Positions 1 through 8,647 of a stretch of 64,000 nucleotides of DNA are shown here, in pieces. The first letter of the stretch is position 1. The number at the start of each line of letters is the position of its first letter. Made by a program: the position numbers and the translations under genes. The notes below the pieces were generated by a model. The model was not told where the DNA came from, did no database searches, and saw nothing but the letters and a program-made list of their open reading frames with translations. Source of the stretch: Nesterenkonia lutea (lineage in GTDB: Bacteria > Actinomycetota > Actinomycetes > Actinomycetales > Micrococcaceae); contig NZ_JADBED010000001.1 in assembly GCF_014873955.1 (NCBI RefSeq), forward strand, positions 2,294,001-2,358,000. Reading direction: 5' to 3'.

Positions 1-29
1 GGCGAAGAAGGTGGCCGCCCCGCAGGCGC

Positions 30-701
30 TCAGTTCACCCGGGCCAGCACGAACCCGTCCCAGCCCTTGAGTCCCACGGTCTGCAGCGCGGTGGCGGTCA
101 GTCGGTCATCGGCGGCGATCATCTCCAACAGCGTGCGGATGCCCTGGATGTCCGGATCCGCGCTGTCCTGGTCGAGCACGGCGCCGCCTCGCACAACGTT
201 GTCCACCACGATCACAGTCCCGGGATGAGACAGCGCGATGGCGGCCTCAAGGTAGTGCGGGTTGTTGGCCTTGTCCGCATCGATGAAGACCAGATCGAAG
301 GGTTCGGCGCCCTCTCCGATCAGGGTCTGCGCGGAGTCCCTGCCCGGTCCGACACGCACCTGCACGCGGTCTCCGACGCCCGCCGTGTCGCAGTTCCGCC
401 GGGCCACGGCGGCCGCCGCCGGGTCGATCTCCAAGGTGACCACGGCGCCGTCGTCGTCCATCGCCCGGGCCATCCAGATGCTCGAGTACCCGGCCAGGGT
501 GCCGAACTCGAGCACCCGCTTGGCACCGGAGACCTGCACGAGCAGCCCGAGGAACGCGCCCATGCCCTCGGTGACATCGATCCCCGGAGTTGATGTCTTC
601 GAGGAGCTGCGCCGGGTTTCCGCGAGCGCCTCATCCTCGTCGACCAGCGTCTCGATCAGGTACTGGTCCACGGCCTGCCATGTGTTCTGCTCTTCATCCA
701 T
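30..701 (-). CDS. Class I SAM-dependent O-methyltransferase
   Basis: A 223-residue protein of the caffeoyl-CoA/catechol O-methyltransferase type, which moves a methyl group from S-adenosylmethionine to a hydroxyl of a small molecule. The SAM-binding motif VLEFGTLAGYSS is at residues 63-74, the acidic ribose-contacting EID at 91-93, and the metal/substrate region FIDADKANN at 139-147 followed by DNVV at 167-170. Length is normal for the family. The ATG at 701 is the first in frame. It diverges from the acetyltransferase gene across a gap of 77 bases. The natural substrate cannot be read from sequence. Confidence 0.9.
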   Translation of the reverse strand: MDEEQNTWQAVDQYLIETLVDEDEALAETRRSSSKTSTPGIDVTEGMGAFLGLLVQVSGAKRVLEFGTLAGYSSIWMARAMDDDGAVVTLEIDPAAAAVARRNCDTAGVGDRVQVRVGPGRDSAQTLIGEGAEPFDLVFIDADKANNPHYLEAAIALSHPGTVIVVDNVVRGGAVLDQDSADPDIQGIRTLLEMIAADDRLTATALQTVGLKGWDGFVLARVN

Positions 702-778
702 ATCAGCACCCTAGGCCCGCCGGGGTCCCCTCGGCCATGGCTGGCAGACCCCGACGGGCACAGGTCTATGCTCCTGGT

Positions 779-1294
779 ATGCCCGACGCCGCGCTCATGA
801 TTCGACCCGCCGAGCTCCGTGACCTCTCCCAGGTCGTGATGATCCAGACCCATTACGCGCACCACACGGTGATCACCTTCAGCGAGGAGCCGATGAGCGT
901 GGCCGAGTGGGCGGCCGCTCTTGAGGAGAAGCGGCAGGCCGCCCACCCCTTCCTGGTGGCGGTGCAGGCCGGCGTCGTCCTCGGTTTCGCCTACGCCGGG
1001 CATTGGCGGAAGAAGTCCGCCTACCGGCACACCGTGGAAGACACGGTGTATCTGCGACCGGGCTCGCAGGGGCGCGGGATCGGCCACGCGCTGCTGGGCG
1101 AGCTGCTGGACCGCTGCGAGCAGGCAGGTCACCGGGAGGTGATCGCGGTGATCTCCGAGGACGAGTCCACCCGCGCCTCGTACTCCCTGCACCTGAAGCT
1201 GGGGTTCACCGAGGTGGGGCGGCTCGCTGACGTGGGGGTCAAGCGCGGGCACACTTTGAGCACGATCCTGATGCAGCGGTCGCTGGGGCGCTGA
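779..1294 (+). CDS. GNAT family N-acetyltransferase
   Basis: A 171-residue GNAT acetyltransferase of the phosphinothricin/methionine sulfoximine acetyltransferase type. The N-terminus (IRPAELRDL) and central strand pattern fit the fold, and the acetyl-CoA pyrophosphate loop QGRGIGHALL is at residues 97-106. The C-terminal SLHLKLGF segment is typical of Pat/Bar-like members. The frame is open upstream to 590, but the ATG at 779 gives the expected family N-terminus and avoids overlap with the divergent methyltransferase. Acetylation of an amino acid analogue is a family-based inference. Confidence 0.82.
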   Translation: MPDAALMIRPAELRDLSQVVMIQTHYAHHTVITFSEEPMSVAEWAAALEEKRQAAHPFLVAVQAGVVLGFAYAGHWRKKSAYRHTVEDTVYLRPGSQGRGIGHALLGELLDRCEQAGHREVIAVISEDESTRASYSLHLKLGFTEVGRLADVGVKRGHTLSTILMQRSLGR

Positions 1295-1332
1295 AGCCTG
1301 CCTGGTAGGGAGGCCCGCCTGGTGCAGCGGCG

Positions 1333-2265
1333 TCACCGGCGGGCGATCGCCGCACGGACCTGCTCTGCTGCCTGGGCGAAGCCCTCGCGGGAATCCTCCA
1401 GGTTGAAGCGCAGCACCAGCCAGCCCGCCGCGAGAAACACGTTGTCTCGGCGCTGGTCGGCGCGCTGCTGCACCGGGGTGAAGTGCGTGTCACCTTCGTA
1501 CTGGATCGCGATCTTCCATGCCGGGTAGCCCAGGTCTGCACGAGGAGAGCTCCGCCTTCCCGGCTGCGCGGGGACCTGGAGCTCCGGCTCCGGCAGCCCT
1601 GCTCGGACCAGCGCGAGCCGGAGCAGGGTCTCCTGCACGGAGTCGGACCCCATGCGGATCGACCCGAGAGCTGCGAGGCACCGTCGTCGTCCCGGCGCGC
1701 CGTGGGAGTGGTCGAGCAGGGCCTGGAGTTCCTGGATCGTGGCGTGTGCCTTCGAGCGCCCATCGAACTTGGGGTACGGGCGCCGCACCAGCTGATCCCC
1801 CAGGATGATCAGCTCTCCCACGCTGCAGAGTCCTGCGACATCCAACCAGACCCTTGCGGGGGAACTCAGCCTCACCCCCGAGCGTTCGACCACGTCTTCA
1901 GGTCTGACCGAGACGCGGTGCCCGCAGATGCCGCTGCGGCGTGCCCGAAGATCAGATGCCGCCGGAAAGGACAGGTGCACACGCTGATCACGCAGCACCC
2001 TGTCCGGCAGCCACAATCCATGAAGCCGCGCCGCACTGACATGGGAGAGCCACATGCCCGGGTGATCCCCGAGGAGAGCCGCGGCCTTGAGCTGCAACGT
2101 TCCGAATGGAGTCTGCGCAGCGGCGAGCCCTCGCCGGGCGTAGACGCCGGATCCGAGCGCAACGATGTCTCTGCGTCGCAGCCGCTCCCGGGAGACGCCC
2201 CGGCGCAGGGCCTGAGCCGCCGTGAAGGCCCGGCCTGAGAACTCCGGCGGGAGCGTATCCACCAT
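1333..2265 (-). CDS. AbiEi-like/DUF559 two-domain protein
   Basis: A 310-residue protein of a type common in actinobacteria. The N-terminal ~100 residues look like a winged-helix AbiEi-antitoxin-type segment (FTAAQALRRGVSRERL, GVYARRG). The C-terminal ~80 residues resemble a Vsr/DUF559 endonuclease-like fold, with ADLGYPAWKIAIQYEGDTH and a following RRDNVFLAAGW helix. Many family members are called hypothetical, and nuclease activity is not established. No AbiEii-like toxin gene is adjacent, so a toxin-antitoxin role is unlikely. It is separated from the MFS gene by 175 bases. Confidence 0.7.
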   Translation of the reverse strand: MVDTLPPEFSGRAFTAAQALRRGVSRERLRRRDIVALGSGVYARRGLAAAQTPFGTLQLKAAALLGDHPGMWLSHVSAARLHGLWLPDRVLRDQRVHLSFPAASDLRARRSGICGHRVSVRPEDVVERSGVRLSSPARVWLDVAGLCSVGELIILGDQLVRRPYPKFDGRSKAHATIQELQALLDHSHGAPGRRRCLAALGSIRMGSDSVQETLLRLALVRAGLPEPELQVPAQPGRRSSPRADLGYPAWKIAIQYEGDTHFTPVQQRADQRRDNVFLAAGWLVLRFNLEDSREGFAQAAEQVRAAIARR

Positions 2266-2440
2266 GAACTCAGTGTGCCCAGAACCTTCCGGATCCTTGA
2301 GTTATCCACAACGGCACATCCAGTGGGCGATTTGAGGGAATTACTCGGCCGATCCGGGCCCAAGATTCCCTCATATCGCCCACTCGATGGGGACGGGCGA
2401 GGAGCGGGCGAGGAGCGGGCGAGACTGGGGTGAGGCGCGC

Positions 2441-3763
2441 TCACCCGTGAGATTTCCGGCCGGGAAGACTCGCGGCGATCGCCGCCATACCGAGCAGGGC
2501 CAGTCCGGCCAGGACGCCGAACATCGCCTCGTAGCTGCCCAGCCATTCGGCCAGGATCGCTCCCAGAAAGGGCGCCACCGCCACGGAGAGCATCATCGGA
2601 CCGTTGAGCACCCCGGAGAGGCGTCCATACTCGCGGGTCCCCCACCTGTCGGTGACCGCTGTGGCCTGGAGCAGCGTCAGGATCCCGCGGGCGACGCCGG
2701 CGGCCATGGAGATCAGCACCAGCAGGACCGTCGGCGTGATGTCCCAGGCCAGGGCCCCCGTGGTCAGCGCCAGCAGGGCGTAGATGATCACGCTGCGCTG
2801 CCGAACCGAGGTGCGGCGGTCCAGCCGCGCGTAGAAGAGCCGTCCGAGGACCTGTCCCACGCCGCCCAGACCCAGCACCCACGCGGCGATCATCGGGGAG
2901 ACCCCGCGCTCCACCAGCATCGGCACCAGGTTGATCAGGCCCGCGTACATGGCCACGGCACCCAGCGCCATCCCCACCACGAGCAGGATGTAGGGGCGAC
3001 TGCGCATGATCCGAGGCGCGTAGCCGGTATCGGCGAGCACGGGCTCAGCGTGCGGGGTCTCGGAGTTCGCCGCAGCAGACCGCGCGGGGCGGGCGGCAGC
3101 GCGCGTGACATCCGCCTCGACGCGTCCGCGGGACGTTGCGGCTGCTTCGACCTCTTCGGCAGGCCAGGGTCGGCGCAGCACCAGAGCATGGACCGGGACC
3201 ACGACCGCTCCCAGGACCATCGCCAGCACGACATAGGCCTCTCGCCAGCTCAGCTGGACGGCGAGGATCTCGGTCAGCGGGGCGAAGACCGTGCTCGCCA
3301 GGCCTCCGGCGAGGGTGACCATGGTCAGGGCGAAGATCCGCCGCGACCCGTACCAGCGGGTCAGCGCGGCGAAGGCCGGCGGGTACAGCGTGCCTGACAT
3401 CGCCATGCCGATGCCCAGCCAGCCCAGCAGGAACACCCAGTACGACGGCGCCGCGGCCACACCCAGCAGCCCGAGGACGGCGAGCGCGGCCCCTGCGGTC
3501 ATGATCAGTCGCGGACCGCGCCGGTCCAAGACGCGTCCCAGGGGAATGCCGAGCAGACCTGAGACCACCAGTCCAACAGAGAACGCAGCGGTCAGCGCGG
3601 TGGCTGACCAGCCGGTCTCCTCGGCGATGCGCGGCTGCAGGACCGGGAAGGTATAGAAGAGCACGCCCCAGGAGATGATCTGGGTCAGGCAGAGTCCTGC
3701 GAGGACCGTCCGTCTGGAGGGATGCACCCGCTCAGTGTTGCTGACCTCAGCCGTGGCGACCAT
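2441..3763 (-). CDS. MFS transporter
   Basis: A 440-residue major facilitator protein with about twelve hydrophobic segments. A loop motif related to the family A motif (GRVLDRRGPR) follows TM2, and a hydrophilic central loop (about residues 205-250) divides the halves. It resembles oxalate/formate-antiporter-like or monocarboxylate-type carriers; the substrate is unknown. The start at 3763 overlaps the end of the upstream flavoprotein gene by 17 bases, indicating translational coupling and a shared function. Expression is probably controlled from the operator-like repeat upstream of the flavoprotein. Confidence 0.85.
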   Translation of the reverse strand: MVATAEVSNTERVHPSRRTVLAGLCLTQIISWGVLFYTFPVLQPRIAEETGWSATALTAAFSVGLVVSGLLGIPLGRVLDRRGPRLIMTAGAALAVLGLLGVAAAPSYWVFLLGWLGIGMAMSGTLYPPAFAALTRWYGSRRIFALTMVTLAGGLASTVFAPLTEILAVQLSWREAYVVLAMVLGAVVVPVHALVLRRPWPAEEVEAAATSRGRVEADVTRAAARPARSAAANSETPHAEPVLADTGYAPRIMRSRPYILLVVGMALGAVAMYAGLINLVPMLVERGVSPMIAAWVLGLGGVGQVLGRLFYARLDRRTSVRQRSVIIYALLALTTGALAWDITPTVLLVLISMAAGVARGILTLLQATAVTDRWGTREYGRLSGVLNGPMMLSVAVAPFLGAILAEWLGSYEAMFGVLAGLALLGMAAIAASLPGRKSHG

Positions 3764-5243
3764 GGAGCACGCCGGTGGACGCGCCGAGGCCCGCCCCGAG
3801 CGGCTCTGGAACCGCGACCCCGTTCTCTGTCTCCGATCGTTCCGGGGCAGAGCAGGACTGCGTCTGATCAGCCGCCGGGACTCCGCAGGACTGCTCGTCC
3901 TGCGGGCCGGGCGCGCTCACCCCCGAGCAGACCCCGGTCTCCGGCAGATGCAGATTCCGGACCGCCGCGTCAGCGCCTGCGAGGTGGGCCGCGATGGAAC
4001 GAACCTGCTCGTAGCCGGTCGCGAGGAGGAACGTGGGTGCCCGCCCATAGGACTTCATCCCGGCCATGAAGAAGCCCTCCTCCGGGTGGGCCAGCACATC
4101 GGCACCGTGGGCCTCCACGGTGCCGCAGGAGTGGAACTCGGGATCGATGAGCGTGGCCAGCCGGCGCGGAGACTCCACGGCGGGATCCAGCTCCAGGCGC
4201 AGCTCGCGCAGCATCTCGAGCTGCGGCCGGAACCCGGTGGCAGCGGCCAGGAAATCGACCCGGACGCGGCGACCGTCGGCGAAGGCGACCTGCAGGGAGG
4301 AGGTGATCACGGCGTCGTCGTCGGTCTTCTCCTGAACTCCAGCGCTGCTCCCGGTGCTGCTCCCGGTGCTGACCACGGCACCCTCCAGAGCGTGGATCTC
4401 GGCATCCGTGACCAGCGTGATCTCGCCCTCTTCCACGAGCCGGCGGAGTCGTTGACCCAGGGCGCCTCTGGCCGGCAGCTGGTCCGCGTCCCCGCCGCCG
4501 TAGACGCGCTCGGCGGACTCGCCGCGGATGGCCCAGGTGATGCTGGTGGCACGATCTCGGCGCTTGAGCGCGGCGAGATTCAGCAGAGTGTTGACCGCAC
4601 TGTGCCCGGCGCCCACCACCAGGGTGTGCCGGCCGGCCAGGCGCTCCGCCTCGGCGCCGAGCACATCGGGCAGCGAACCCAGCAGTCGCTGCACCACGGC
4701 GGGATCCTCCTCGCCCAGGGCGGGAAGTCCGGCGGCGCCGAGCGGGTTCGGGGTTCCCCAGGTCCCGGAGGCGTCGATCACGGCACGGGCCTGAAGCTCG
4801 GTCACCGCCCCGGCGTGGGCCACGCGAAGCACGAACGGCCGGCCCGCGCGGGCCTTGACGTGGGTCTTGTCGCGCTGACCGCGGCTGATGGCCAGCACCC
4901 GGTGATCAGTCCGGATCCGACCAGCGAGCCCCGGAAGTGCCGCCAGCGGTTCCAGGTAGTCCCGCACGAGGTCAGCGCCGGTCGGCAGTGCCGTGGGGCG
5001 CGGAGACTCCCAGCCGGTGGGCTCGAGAAGCGCTGCTGCGGCAGTGTCGATGTTGTACCGCCACGGCGAGAAGAGCTTGATATGACCCCACTCCCGAATG
5101 GTGGCACCGACCTGGTGCTCAGCCTCCAGAATCAGCGGTTCCAGGCCCTGGACCAGCAGGTGTGCGGCGGCGGCGAGGCCGATCGGCCCGGCTCCGATGA
5201 CGACGACGGGCAGTTCAGCGGTGCTGGCGGTCTCGGTTGTCAT
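3747..5243 (-). CDS. FAD/NAD(P)-dependent flavoprotein monooxygenase-like
   Basis: A 498-residue flavoprotein. The FAD-binding GAGPIG (residues 17-22) follows a hydrophobic strand, and a second nucleotide-binding motif VVGAGHSAVNT lies near residue 210, the two-Rossmann layout of flavin monooxygenase/lysine-hydroxylase-like enzymes. The ATG at 5243 is preferred over an upstream in-frame ATG at 5288 because it begins just before the first beta strand. It overlaps the downstream MFS gene. Flavoprotein-plus-MFS pairs are often under ArsR-type metalloregulators in actinobacteria. An arsenic or antibiotic role is possible but not demonstrated. Confidence 0.8.
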   Translation of the reverse strand: MTTETASTAELPVVVIGAGPIGLAAAAHLLVQGLEPLILEAEHQVGATIREWGHIKLFSPWRYNIDTAAAALLEPTGWESPRPTALPTGADLVRDYLEPLAALPGLAGRIRTDHRVLAISRGQRDKTHVKARAGRPFVLRVAHAGAVTELQARAVIDASGTWGTPNPLGAAGLPALGEEDPAVVQRLLGSLPDVLGAEAERLAGRHTLVVGAGHSAVNTLLNLAALKRRDRATSITWAIRGESAERVYGGGDADQLPARGALGQRLRRLVEEGEITLVTDAEIHALEGAVVSTGSSTGSSAGVQEKTDDDAVITSSLQVAFADGRRVRVDFLAAATGFRPQLEMLRELRLELDPAVESPRRLATLIDPEFHSCGTVEAHGADVLAHPEEGFFMAGMKSYGRAPTFLLATGYEQVRSIAAHLAGADAAVRNLHLPETGVCSGVSAPGPQDEQSCGVPAADQTQSCSAPERSETENGVAVPEPLGAGLGASTGVLHGRHG

Positions 5244-5307
5244 GAAGGCTCCATCTCGGCGGTCGGTGCGCGAAGAAGGTGGAGGCATCGATGCGCATCG
5301 ATATCAT

Positions 5308-5338
5308 TCGATGAACTGAGCTTAACTCTGTTCATCGA
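5308..5338. promoter_or_regulatory. Inverted-repeat operator between flavoprotein and pyrE
   Basis: A perfect 9-bp inverted repeat, TCGATGAAC at 5308-5316 and GTTCATCGA at 5330-5338, with a 13-nt AT-richer spacer. The palindrome GCATCGATGC (5285-5294) and a further GCATCGAT (5295-5302) sit beside it, towards the flavoprotein start. The TGAAC...GTTCA core resembles ArsR/SmtB-family operators. No regulator gene is adjacent. Confidence 0.5.
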
Positions 5339-5374
5339 TGGACGTCAATGGACCGGGGATCGGGCTTCGGCGGA

Positions 5375-5998
5375 TCAGTCGAGGCCGAGGTCGTTCCTCG
5401 AATACGCGAAGAGGTACGGAACCCCCGCCGTGGCTTCGATGTGCTCCTTGGCACCCGTGTCGCGATCGACGATCACGGCCACGGCCTGGACCAGGCCGCC
5501 AGCGGCGCGCACGGCCTCCACCGCAGTCAGGGCAGATCCGCCGGTGGTGGAGGTGTCCTCCAGCACGACGACCTTTCTGCCGTCCACGCCTGGCCCCTCG
5601 ACCTGGCGCCCCATGCCGTGGGACTTCTGGGCCTTGCGGACCACGAAGGTGTCTGTGGCGACACCCTCCTGCGCCGCCGCATGCATCACCGCAGTGCCCA
5701 CCGGATCCGCCCCCATGGTCAGGCCGCCGGCGGCCACATAGTCGATGTCGGCCTCACCGAGGAGATGTCGCATGACCCGTCCCACCAGCGGGGCGGCCTC
5801 GTGCTGCAGCGTGATGCGCCGAAGGTCGATGTAGTAGTCGGCCTCCTTGCCCGAGGACAGCGTGACCCGGCCGCGCACGACGGCGAGCTCACTGATCAGC
5901 TCCTGCAGGCGGCGTCGGTCGGCGGCGTGAGCGGAGGCGGACTGCGGAGTGCCGGGGGTGCTGGGGGTGCTGGGGGTGCTGGATGTCATGGAATCCAT
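5375..5998 (-). CDS. pyrE: Orotate phosphoribosyltransferase
   Basis: A 207-residue PyrE, converting orotate and PRPP to orotidine monophosphate in pyrimidine synthesis. The PRPP-binding signature VLEDTSTTGG is at residues 145-154, and the catalytic flexible loop lies near RKAQKSHGMG (121-130). The N-terminus has a low-complexity STP repeat encoded by three tandem 9-bp units, which may not be structural. The start lies one base after the stop of the upstream K+ channel gene, so the two are probably one transcript. An in-frame ATG at 5989 is an alternative start. Confidence 0.93.
   Translation of the reverse strand: MDSMTSSTPSTPSTPGTPQSASAHAADRRRLQELISELAVVRGRVTLSSGKEADYYIDLRRITLQHEAAPLVGRVMRHLLGEADIDYVAAGGLTMGADPVGTAVMHAAAQEGVATDTFVVRKAQKSHGMGRQVEGPGVDGRKVVVLEDTSTTGGSALTAVEAVRAAGGLVQAVAVIVDRDTGAKEHIEATAGVPYLFAYSRNDLGLD
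5954..5980. repeat. Three tandem 9-bp units in the 5' end of pyrE
   Basis: GGGGGTGCT is repeated exactly three times in tandem. On the coding strand it encodes the Ser-Thr-Pro repeats of the PyrE N-terminus. The unit length is a multiple of three, so slippage would keep the frame. Confidence 0.9.
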
Positions 5999-5999
5999 C

Positions 6000-6689
6000 C
6001 TATTGCGCGGAGGCAGGCTCTGACGGAGGTCCGGCCTCCTCGGCAGGCTCCTGCTGGGTCTCAGCGATCTTCTCCACGAACCACGAGGCCAGGGTCGCCG
6101 TCACCGAACCGATCAGCGCGATGCCAGAAACCATCAGACCGACCGCGATCAGCCGGCCCAGGCCGGTGACCGGATAGTGATCGCCATATCCCACTGTGGT
6201 GATCGTGACGAACGCCCACCACACGGCATCGGCGAAGCTGTTGATGTTGGCTCCCTCCGCGTTCTGCTCCGCATCAAGGACGCCCAGGGAGGCGACCAGC
6301 ACGAGGATCCCGGACGTGCCCGCCACATACAGCGTGACCCGACCGCGCAGCGCAGAGCCAGCCGTCTTGTGCAGCACCGAGAGCAGCTTCACGAGACGCA
6401 GCAGCTGAAGCGGCCGGAGAAACGGCAGCAGGGCCATCGCCAGCTCATGGAGATGGGTGAAGAACCACCGCCTCCGGTTCTGCACCAGCACCAGGCTCAC
6501 GACATAGTGCAGCGCGAAGATTACCCAGACGCCCGTCATGAATGCCTGCGGCCAGGAGACATCAGTGGGCCTGAGATTGGAGATCACGACATAGGCGTAG
6601 ATCCCGAGGAAGAGCAGCGCAATGACGGCCATCGGCCACTCTGTGAACCGATCCCACCGCTCATAGCGCGATTCTGAAGTCTGTAGCAT
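6000..6689 (-). CDS. Potassium channel family protein
   Basis: A 229-residue membrane protein with the K+ selectivity filter TTVGYGD at residues 164-170. About four to five hydrophobic segments precede the pore, and a basic, S4-like stretch (RPLQLLRLVKLL) lies near residues 92-103, so it is a small voltage-gated-type channel subunit. The ATG at 6689 is chosen because GAGGGGAA precedes it; an upstream in-frame ATG at 6755 lacks such a site. The C-terminus is acidic and cytosolic. It is followed immediately by pyrE. Confidence 0.88.
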   Translation of the reverse strand: MLQTSESRYERWDRFTEWPMAVIALLFLGIYAYVVISNLRPTDVSWPQAFMTGVWVIFALHYVVSLVLVQNRRRWFFTHLHELAMALLPFLRPLQLLRLVKLLSVLHKTAGSALRGRVTLYVAGTSGILVLVASLGVLDAEQNAEGANINSFADAVWWAFVTITTVGYGDHYPVTGLGRLIAVGLMVSGIALIGSVTATLASWFVEKIAETQQEPAEEAGPPSEPASAQ

Positions 6690-6833
6690 CAGGCATTCCC
6701 CTCGGACCCGCGGTGTGATGGACGTCCAGCGTACCGAGCAGGGCTTCGCACCCACCCCGGACCACGGGAGTGTCGAGCAGACTCACAGGAAGCGGAGACC
6801 TGACAGAAACGTCTCGCTGAGTAGACTCGGCTC

Positions 6834-7647
6834 ATGCGAGAGCTACAGAGTGTCATCGTCGAGGAAATGGGCGTCAAGCCCGAGATCGATCCCGCCGAGG
6901 AGGTCGCCCGACGGGTGGACTTCCTGGTGGACTACGCGAAGGCGGCCGGCTCCACGGGCTTCGTGCTGGGCATCTCCGGCGGCGTGGACTCCTCTCTGGC
7001 CGGCAGGCTCTGCCAGCTGGCGGTCGAGAAGCTGCGAGTCGTATTTTCACGCCGTGCGCCTGCCCCACGGTGTTCAGCATGACGCCGACGATGCCGCCAA
7101 GGCAGTGGACTTCATCGCCCCCGACCAGACCGACACCTTCAACATCGAGAAGGCCGTCACCGGCGTCGATGTCGCCTTCCGTGAGTCCTTCGGGCGCCCC
7201 TTGGAGGACTACCATCGCGGCAATGTGAAGGCTCGACTGCGCATGACCGTGCAGTACGCCATTGGCGGGGAGCATGATCTGTTGGTGGTCGGCACCGACC
7301 ACGGAGCTGAATCCACCACTGGCTTCTTCACCAAATACGGCGACGGCGGGGCCGATGTCCTGCCGCTGTTCACGCTGAACAAGCGTCAGGTGCGCCAGCT
7401 GCTGAAGCATCTCGGGGCCTCCGAGACCCTCTGGGCGAAGGCTCCCACGGCGGACCTTCTCGATGACAAGCCCGGCCAGCTCGATGAGACCGAGCTCGGC
7501 ATCAGCTACGACCACATCGATGACTACCTCGAGGGCCGGGAGATCCCGGACAGCGAAGCAGAGGTGCTCGAGAAGCACTTCCTGCGCACCCGACACAAGC
7601 GCACCGTCCCGGTGAGCATCGCGGACGACTGGTGGCGCGAGAGCTGA
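6834..7647 (+). pseudogene. nadE: NH3-dependent NAD+ synthetase, frame-disrupted
   Basis: NadE adenylates nicotinate adenine dinucleotide and amidates it to NAD+. The first part (6834 to about 7040) has the N-terminal helices and the ATP-binding P-loop [14 protein letters not shown]. From about 7040 homology continues in another frame, with [15 protein letters not shown], then GTDHGAESTTGFFTKYGDGG and the tail KRTVPVSIADDWW. The junction (CTGCGAGTCGTATTTTCAC) appears about 14 bases shorter than I would expect from relatives (AVEEL...FxAVRLP spacing from memory), which gives the observed shift. The gene is usually essential, so an assembly error, or a second copy elsewhere, is likely. Confidence 0.8.
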
Positions 7648-7750
7648 ACCGTGTGCCCGCGTGCGGGCCGTCCGTGAACCTGCGCGACGGGGTCCACGTC
7701 GCCGACCAGCGCCGCGGGTTCCACTGGCAGCCGCTGGTAGTTTGGGGGCC

Positions 7751-8554
7751 ATGCGGATTGCGACATGGAATGTGAACTCGATGCGGGCCCGGGCCGACCG
7801 GGTCGAGGCATGGCTGGACCGATCAGACGTGGACGTCCTGGCCCTCCAGGAGACCAAGTGCAAGGACGAGAACTTCCCCTGGGAGGTCTTCGAGAACAAC
7901 GGATATGACGTCGCGCATTTCGGGCTGAGCCAGTGGAACGGCGTCGCCATCGCCTCGCGTGTGGGCCTCACTGATGTCGAACGCACCTTCCCGGACCAGC
8001 CGAGCTTCGGCAAAGGTGGCAAGGACCCCATCCAGGAGGCCCGCGCCATCGCGGCCACCTGCGGCGGGGTCCGCATATGGAGCCTCTACGTCCCCAACGG
8101 CCGCGCGCTCGAGGACGAGCACATGGGCTATAAGCTCTCCTGGCTCCGCCACCTGCAGGTTCATGCGCAGACCTGGCTCGCCGAGGATCCGCAGGCGCAG
8201 ATCGCGCTCATGGGTGATTGGAACATCGCGCCGCAGGACGAGGACGTCTGGGACATCGAGCTCTTCCGCAGACAGGGGCTGACCCATGTCTCGACGCCTG
8301 AGCGTGAGGTCTTCCAGACGTTCCTGGACAGCGGCTTCGCCGACGTCGTCCGTCCGCATACTCCCGGTCCCGGGGTCTACACCTATTGGGACTACACCAA
8401 GCTGCGCTTCCCCAAGAAAGAGGGCATGCGCATTGACTTCGTGCTGGGCTCCCCGGCGCTGAGCGAGCGCGTGAGCTCGGCCTTCATCGATCGCGAAGAG
8501 CGCAAGGGCAAGGGCGCCTCAGACCATGCCCCCGTGGTCGTGGAGCTGGACTGA
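7751..8554 (+). CDS. xth: Exodeoxyribonuclease III
   Basis: A 267-residue EEP-superfamily nuclease acting in base-excision repair as AP endonuclease and 3'-phosphatase/exonuclease. Visible motifs are ATWNVNS at the N-terminus, LQETKCKDENFP (metal-binding Glu), LMGDWNIAP, a DFVLGS strand and the catalytic C-terminal SDHAPVVVEL. The ATG at 7751 gives the canonical start. A strong hairpin follows the stop. Length matches ExoA/ExoIII. Confidence 0.93.
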   Translation: MRIATWNVNSMRARADRVEAWLDRSDVDVLALQETKCKDENFPWEVFENNGYDVAHFGLSQWNGVAIASRVGLTDVERTFPDQPSFGKGGKDPIQEARAIAATCGGVRIWSLYVPNGRALEDEHMGYKLSWLRHLQVHAQTWLAEDPQAQIALMGDWNIAPQDEDVWDIELFRRQGLTHVSTPEREVFQTFLDSGFADVVRPHTPGPGVYTYWDYTKLRFPKKEGMRIDFVLGSPALSERVSSAFIDREERKGKGASDHAPVVVELD

Positions 8555-8573
8555 CCCCGCAGACACAGACCAT

Positions 8574-8623
8574 ACGACGACGGCACCTGAGCCTCCCCGG
8601 GGAGGTTCAGGCGCCGTCGTCGT
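8574..8623. terminator. Hairpin terminator between converging xth and DUF4282 genes
   Basis: A long, nearly perfect inverted repeat (arms about 8574-8598 and 8599-8623, with a CCTCCCCGGGGAGG apex) lies between two convergent genes and probably ends transcription both ways. There is no long T-run. Confidence 0.75.
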
Positions 8624-8647
8624 TGCGTGCAGTATGGCGGATCAGGC

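Noticed and set aside
3675..5741. A 688-codon open frame on the plus strand opposite the flavoprotein and pyrE genes
   Set aside because: It lies antisense to genes with clear family motifs, has no recognisable domain, and long antisense frames are expected in high-GC DNA.
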